NCBI GenBank assembly: GCA_030752605.1
Contig: JASMDX010000007.1
Coordinates: forward strand, 7,449-71,448
DNA: 64,000 bases
Reading direction: 5' to 3'
DNA from: GCA-2731375 sp002731375
GTDB taxonomy: Bacteria; Pseudomonadota; Alphaproteobacteria; GCA-2731375
Positions 60,393-64,000 of the stretch are shown one piece after another (the first letter of the stretch is position 1; every line of letters starts with the position of its first letter). Made by a program: the position numbers and the translations under genes. The notes beneath the pieces were generated by a model, which saw nothing but the letters and a program-made list of their open reading frames with translations, was not told the origin of the DNA and ran no database searches.

Positions 60393-61049
60393 CTACCATT
60401 GCTCCCAATGGGTAATTTCGGAGATGGGGGGGCGCTTGACGCTCTTGAAATCCGTGCCGACGGTGTAGGCCACGGGTAGCAGCGCGACTTGTTGTACGCC
60501 GTTAGGGATGCCCAACAATTCGACGGCGTCTTCCTCGGCCCGCAGATGCAGGGTGGTCAGTACCGTGCCCAGGCCGCGGGCCCGCAGGGCAAGCTGAAAA
60601 CTCCAGACGGCGGGAAAGATCGAGCCCATGACCCCGGCCCAGGCCACGGGCGGCGGGTTTTCCACCATGTGTTCCACGTTGATGCAGGGGATCACATGCA
60701 CGGGCACATCCTGCAGGCATTCAGCCAAATATTGAGCGGAGGACATAACCCGTTTGGTCTGGCCACCGTCACTCATGGCTGCAGCGTCCTGTTCCGCTTC
60801 CTGCAGGTAGGTGCCGGCACCCTTGCGGTAGATATCCGCCAGGGCGGCCCGTTTGGCCGGGTCGGTCACGACGATCCAGGACCAGCCCTGCTTGTTGGAG
60901 CCCGTTGGCGCCTGTTGCGAAAGCTCCAGGCATTCGTTGATCACCTCACGCGGCACCTCGCGTGTCAGATCCAAACGCTTACGCACGGCGCGGGTAGTCG
61001 AGAGCAGGGCATCGGTCACGGAGAGATCATATACGGTCATGGTTTCCAT
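60393..61049 (-). CDS. Nitroreductase family protein
   Basis: About 218 residues from an ATG at 61049 (another at 61040 is possible). FMN-binding and family motifs are STTRAVRKRLDLTREVP, ELSQQAPTGSNKQGWSWIVVTDPAKRAAL, WAGVMGSIFPAVWSFQLALRARGLGTVLTTLH and the end SEITHWEQW. It is likely an NAD(P)H-dependent FMN oxidoreductase for nitro, quinone or enone groups. It is 4 bp from the convergent maleate-isomerase-fold gene and 33 bp from the SDR encoded upstream. Confidence 0.9.
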   Translation of the reverse strand: METMTVYDLSVTDALLSTTRAVRKRLDLTREVPREVINECLELSQQAPTGSNKQGWSWIVVTDPAKRAALADIYRKGAGTYLQEAEQDAAAMSDGGQTKRVMSSAQYLAECLQDVPVHVIPCINVEHMVENPPPVAWAGVMGSIFPAVWSFQLALRARGLGTVLTTLHLRAEEDAVELLGIPNGVQQVALLPVAYTVGTDFKSVKRPPISEITHWEQW

Positions 61050-61081
61050 CACTGTCGGGGTTGCTTCAAGGATTGCGTGAT

Positions 61082-61861
61082 CTAGAAATTGCTGGCGTAG
61101 AGGCCGCCGTCCAGCAATAAGCTTTGGCCGGTGATATAGCCGGCCTGGGCACTGCAAAGGAAGGCGCAGGCTTCGCCGAACTCCTCCGGATTGCCAAACC
61201 GCTTCGCGGGTACTTCCGCCGCCTGCCTAGCCGCCGCCTCGCCCACGGAAATATTGTTCTGTTGGGAATTGTAGGCAAGGCCGCCGCGCAAACGATCGGT
61301 GTCGATATAGCCGGGTAGGATATGGTTGATGGTCACATTGTGCTGAGCTACCGAGCGCGCCACCCCGGCCAAGAACGCGGTCAGCCCGGCGCGGGCGCCC
61401 GACGATAGATCAAGGCCGAAAACAGGGCGCATCACGGAAACAGACGTAATATTAACAATGCGGCCGAATCCTTGCGCCACCATTGGATCAATCACCGCCT
61501 GCACCAATTCTATGGGCGTGGCGAAATTCATGGTCACGCCTTGCAGCATGTCCTCACGGCTAAGATCGCGAAAATCGCGAAACGGCGGACCGCCGTTATT
61601 ATTGACCAGAATATCGGGTTCGGGACAGGCCGCCAGCAAGGCCGCCTGGCCCTCCTTGGTGGAGACATCGGCGATAACCGGCGTCACGGAGACATCGGTC
61701 ACGGCGCTGATTTCGGCCGCCGTGGCCAGGGTCACCGCCTCGTCTCGGCCATTGACAACCACATTGGCGCCGTTCATGGCCAAGGACATGGCGCAGCCCT
61801 TGCCTAGTCCCCGGCTGGAAGCGCAGACAAGCGCGTTGCGCCCTGAGATGCCCAAATCCAT
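61082..61861 (-). CDS. SDR family oxidoreductase, Ser-variant subgroup
   Basis: A 259-residue Rossmann protein with ALVCASSRGLGKGCAMSLA as the cofactor loop, INN-type motif NNNGGPP and an end IDTDRLRGGLAYNS. The catalytic Tyr-x3-Lys site reads LSSGARAGL, the form found in a known SDR subgroup (3-oxoacyl-ACP reductase-like) where this substitution is normal. It is co-oriented with the nitroreductase and probably transcribed with it. The cofactor Gly pattern is intact, so nucleotide binding is expected. Confidence 0.86.
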   Translation of the reverse strand: MDLGISGRNALVCASSRGLGKGCAMSLAMNGANVVVNGRDEAVTLATAAEISAVTDVSVTPVIADVSTKEGQAALLAACPEPDILVNNNGGPPFRDFRDLSREDMLQGVTMNFATPIELVQAVIDPMVAQGFGRIVNITSVSVMRPVFGLDLSSGARAGLTAFLAGVARSVAQHNVTINHILPGYIDTDRLRGGLAYNSQQNNISVGEAAARQAAEVPAKRFGNPEEFGEACAFLCSAQAGYITGQSLLLDGGLYASNF

Positions 61862-62378
61862 GACCTAAATCTCCCTGCTCTATCCAGCTAGCCGTATTAG
61901 TTCTTCATACTGACCGTAGCACGATCCTTTTGATGGAAATAGTTGGCGCTGTGGAATTCCTTCATCCCCCGCTTTTCCCTCGACCGTGCCCAAGCGCCCG
62001 CCGTTTGGCACAAGCATGGCCTAGCCTCTCATATTCCCTGAAACCCTCTGACGCCACATGCGCTTCACATAACTTACCAAAACACTCATATTACTATTTT
62101 TATCTAAACACTTTTATTCCAATAAATTCTGAAAACTTAGTGAACGTCCTCACATTTCCAAGGCCTCAAAGCTATTATTTATGACAATTACACAAATTTT
62201 TAGACTAAATCTAATGGCATATTAGCACTCTAACTCGACTATTTTTGTTAGATTTCTCGATTGTTGATTAGTATTTTCCGCTTACATTGCAAATCCTTCG
62301 GATTTTAGTTTTCTTAGTGAGGATTGCGTGTTTTACCATTTTTGCGCGCATTCACGACCTGCAAGGCAGTCACCTGAC
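61862..62378. other. AT-rich gene-free gap
   Basis: About 517 bp with no gene. From about 62070 to 62340 the base composition turns strongly AT-rich compared with the GC-rich surroundings. It contains an 8-bp inverted repeat (AAATCTAA at 62207 / TTAGATTT at 62248) and a small hairpin with T-run near 62291. Both flanking genes are read leftward, so a promoter for the SDR gene is expected at the low end. The composition suggests foreign or non-coding DNA, possibly a small RNA gene. Confidence 0.5.
62291..62306 (+). terminator. Small hairpin with T-rich tail
   Basis: AAATCC-TTC-GGATTT forms a 6-bp stem with a tight loop, followed by TTAGTTTTCTT, which looks like a weak Rho-independent terminator for rightward transcription. 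No rightward gene is present upstream, so it may end an unannotated small RNA from the AT-rich gap, or be chance. Confidence 0.35.
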
Positions 62379-64000
62379 CTAATCCGCCAAACCATCCGAG
62401 GCCTCGCTCAACAATTCCTCCATGCTTTCGCCATGCACGGCTTCGCGGCCAATCTCCAGCATCAAGGGTACGGCAAGGGGCGACACCCGGTCCAGTTGGC
62501 GGAGTTGAATCCGGCCCTGCACCCGCGCCAGCATCTCGCCCAGCCGGCCAATGTCCAGAAAACCCGTGACTGCGTCCGCTTGCGTTGCGCGCAGCAGAAT
62601 GTGACCAGGTTCGTATTTGCGCAGCACGTCATAGATCAGATCGGAGGAAAAAGTCATCTGCCGGCCGGTCTTTTCCTGGCCCGGATGGCGCCTGTCGATC
62701 AGCCCGGCGATCAACGCCACATTACGAAACGTTCGTTTCATCAGGTTCGATTCAGCCAGCCATTCCTCCAAATCATCACCCAGCATATCCTCGCCAAAAA
62801 GCAGATCTACATCATCCACCTGGTTCAGACTCCACACCGCCAGGGCGTATTCCGAGGCGACAAAGCCAAAGGGCCGATGCCCGGCCCGTTCCATGCGTCG
62901 GGTAAGCAACATTCCCAGAGTCTGGTGTGCCAAGCGCCCCTCGAACGGATAACAGACCAGGTAGTGCTTGCCACCACGGGGAAAGCCTTCCACCAACAAG
63001 CCATCGGGGCCTGGCAGGATAGACCGTCGGCATTGCATAGCAAGCCAATCTCGCACCGGCCCAGGCAGATGTTTTCGCGCTTTGTCGTCAGCAAGCAATG
63101 CCCGGACGCGGGCAGCGAGATAGGTCGACAACGGAAACTTGCCACCATAATACGATGGTACCCTGGCTTCCACCCCGGCGGTACGGCTGACCGTGGCGGT
63201 GGTCTCGCGCATACCTTCGAAGCGCAGGATTTCACCGGCAAAGGCAAAGGTGTCGCCGACCACCAGCTGATCGATGAACCATTCCTCGATCTGGCCCAGG
63301 TTGCGGCCACGTTTCAAGCGCACCTTGATCATGGGTTCCTGCACGATGGTGCCCACGTTCAGGCGGTATTGCCGCGCCACCCGCGGTCCGGCGACATCAT
63401 AACGCCCCTGTTCATCCAAACTCAGGCGGGCATAGCGCTCATATTGGCGCAAGGCATAGCCCCCAGTGGCGACATAATCGAGCACGGCGTTGAAACTATC
63501 CCGGCTCAGGCCCGCATAAGGTGCGACCTGGCGGACTTCGCCATACAGCTCGTCGGCGTGAAACGGCCCGCCGCAGGCAGTACCCAGAATATGCTGGGCC
63601 AGCACCTCCAGGCCGCCCCTGCGGGGCGGATCGCCATCCAGCTCGCCATCCATCACCGCTTGCGCCGCTGCCTGGCATTCTAGCACTTCAAAGCGGTTAG
63701 AGGGCACCAGCAGGGCGCGGCTGGGCTCGTCCAGACGGTGGTTGGCCCGCCCGATCCGCTGCACCAGTCGGCTCAACCCCTTGGGTGCGCCAACCTGGAT
63801 AACCAGATCCACCGCCCCCCAATCAATACCCAGATCCAGGGTCGAGGTACAGACTACCGCCCGCAGATCGCCGCGCACCATGGCCGCTTCCACCTTACGG
63901 CGCTGGCCCACGTCCAACGAGCCATGATGCAGAGCGATCGCCAGAGTATCCTCGTTCAGACGCCAGAGATGGTTAAAGACCACTTCCGCCTGCGCTCTGG
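62379..64000 (-). CDS. Ligase-associated DNA damage response DEXH-box helicase (5' end outside window)
   Basis: The visible 540 residues are the C-terminal two-thirds of an Lhr-core helicase; the frame stays open to the right edge, so motifs I-III are outside. The second RecA-like domain has VVCTSTLDLGIDWG and the motif VI LVQRIGRANHRLDEPSRA, then the Lhr-type winged-helix and barrel domains (VLDYVATGGYALRQYERYARL, FAFAGEILRFEGMRE). Such helicases usually travel with a ligase, an exonuclease and the PdeM phosphodiesterase; no pdeM follows here. It repairs DNA damage. Confidence 0.88.
   Translation of the reverse strand, partial: RAQAEVVFNHLWRLNEDTLAIALHHGSLDVGQRRKVEAAMVRGDLRAVVCTSTLDLGIDWGAVDLVIQVGAPKGLSRLVQRIGRANHRLDEPSRALLVPSNRFEVLECQAAAQAVMDGELDGDPPRRGGLEVLAQHILGTACGGPFHADELYGEVRQVAPYAGLSRDSFNAVLDYVATGGYALRQYERYARLSLDEQGRYDVAGPRVARQYRLNVGTIVQEPMIKVRLKRGRNLGQIEEWFIDQLVVGDTFAFAGEILRFEGMRETTATVSRTAGVEARVPSYYGGKFPLSTYLAARVRALLADDKARKHLPGPVRDWLAMQCRRSILPGPDGLLVEGFPRGGKHYLVCYPFEGRLAHQTLGMLLTRRMERAGHRPFGFVASEYALAVWSLNQVDDVDLLFGEDMLGDDLEEWLAESNLMKRTFRNVALIAGLIDRRHPGQEKTGRQMTFSSDLIYDVLRKYEPGHILLRATQADAVTGFLDIGRLGEMLARVQGRIQLRQLDRVSPLAVPLMLEIGREAVHGESMEELLSEASDGLAD

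Noticed and set aside
61082..61861. SDR with Ser in place of catalytic Tyr
   Set aside because: The S-x-GARAGL form is common in a known SDR subgroup, so it is not a sign of an unusual protein.
62311..62373. Possible truncated pdeM start (GTG right after the helicase stop)
   Set aside because: Only about 19 codons, without the phosphodiesterase DLHxG motif; similarity to PdeM N-termini is too weak.
62328..63683. 451-codon open frame on the plus strand
   Set aside because: It is the antisense shadow of the helicase gene, His/Gln-rich with no family motif.
1..64000. tRNA, rRNA, CRISPR, prophage or insertion sequences
   Set aside because: No cloverleaf T-arm patterns, direct-repeat arrays, transposase, integrase or phage structural motifs were seen on reading both strands, though a covariance search was not possible.

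Overview
The window is about 64 kb from a GC-rich alphaproteobacterium. Supporting signs are the conserved block infA-maf-rng-yacG, recO next to parC, trmFO, a form II CO-dehydrogenase-like cox operon, a ligase-associated Lhr-type helicase, and many CaiB/BaiF CoA-transferases, GMC oxidoreductases and other catabolic enzymes. No rRNA, tRNA, CRISPR array, insertion sequence or prophage was recognised.

Layout. 1-1508: 5'-truncated hydantoinase B. 1505-4472 (minus): Rieske ring-hydroxylating oxygenase alpha and beta, a methyltransferase and a frameshifted SnoaL-like gene. 4619-7597 (plus), divergent from it: a cobalt-type nitrile hydratase-like operon whose beta subunit is split, with two N-half copies, one C-half gene and two longer accessory/beta hybrids, one carrying a His-rich insert. 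7614-9329 (minus), convergent: a PLP sulfur-amino-acid-type enzyme fused to two NifU-like modules. 9570-11145: NrtS-like nitrate/nitrite transporter plus class III cyclase. 11132-16730 (minus): MscS channel, acyl-CoA ligase, GMC oxidoreductase, CoA-transferase. 16942-22727 (minus): complete dipeptide/oligopeptide ABC importer (permeases, binding protein, hairpin, two ATPases). 23186-27153 (plus): two isocitrate lyase/PEP mutase-family enzymes, a GMC oxidoreductase and its probable small partner subunit.

27205-34784 is housekeeping (yacG, rng, maf, infA, YdcH-like, a CoA-transferase, recO, parC). 34808-45431 is mixed catabolism (AMP ligase, TauD-like dioxygenase, CoA-transferase, atypical SDR, amidohydrolase, MFS, luciferase-like monooxygenase) with trmFO and a frameshifted squalene/phytoene synthase-like gene. 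46069-55454 (minus) is a tightly packed cox operon: coxG, coxS, coxL, coxM, coxD, coxE, two XdhC-type genes and a molybdopterin-binding/cytidylyltransferase fusion; together they make, mature and membrane-anchor a molybdenum hydroxylase. 55534-59123 is rich in decayed genes (dienelactone hydrolase, SthA, GNAT and VOC remnants) around an intact SDR and a choline-sulfatase-like gene. 59260-61861 holds a Cache-like small protein, a maleate-isomerase-fold protein, a nitroreductase and an SDR. A 0.5 kb AT-rich gene-free gap then leads to the helicase running off the right edge.

Functions are family assignments made by reading translations and motifs; no database search was possible. Most start codons were chosen from Shine-Dalgarno-like sequences, overlaps and expected N-termini. 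Seven genes are visibly broken. Two of them (SnoaL-like, squalene synthase-like) differ by a single base and could be sequencing errors; the others have deletions or several lesions and are real decay.
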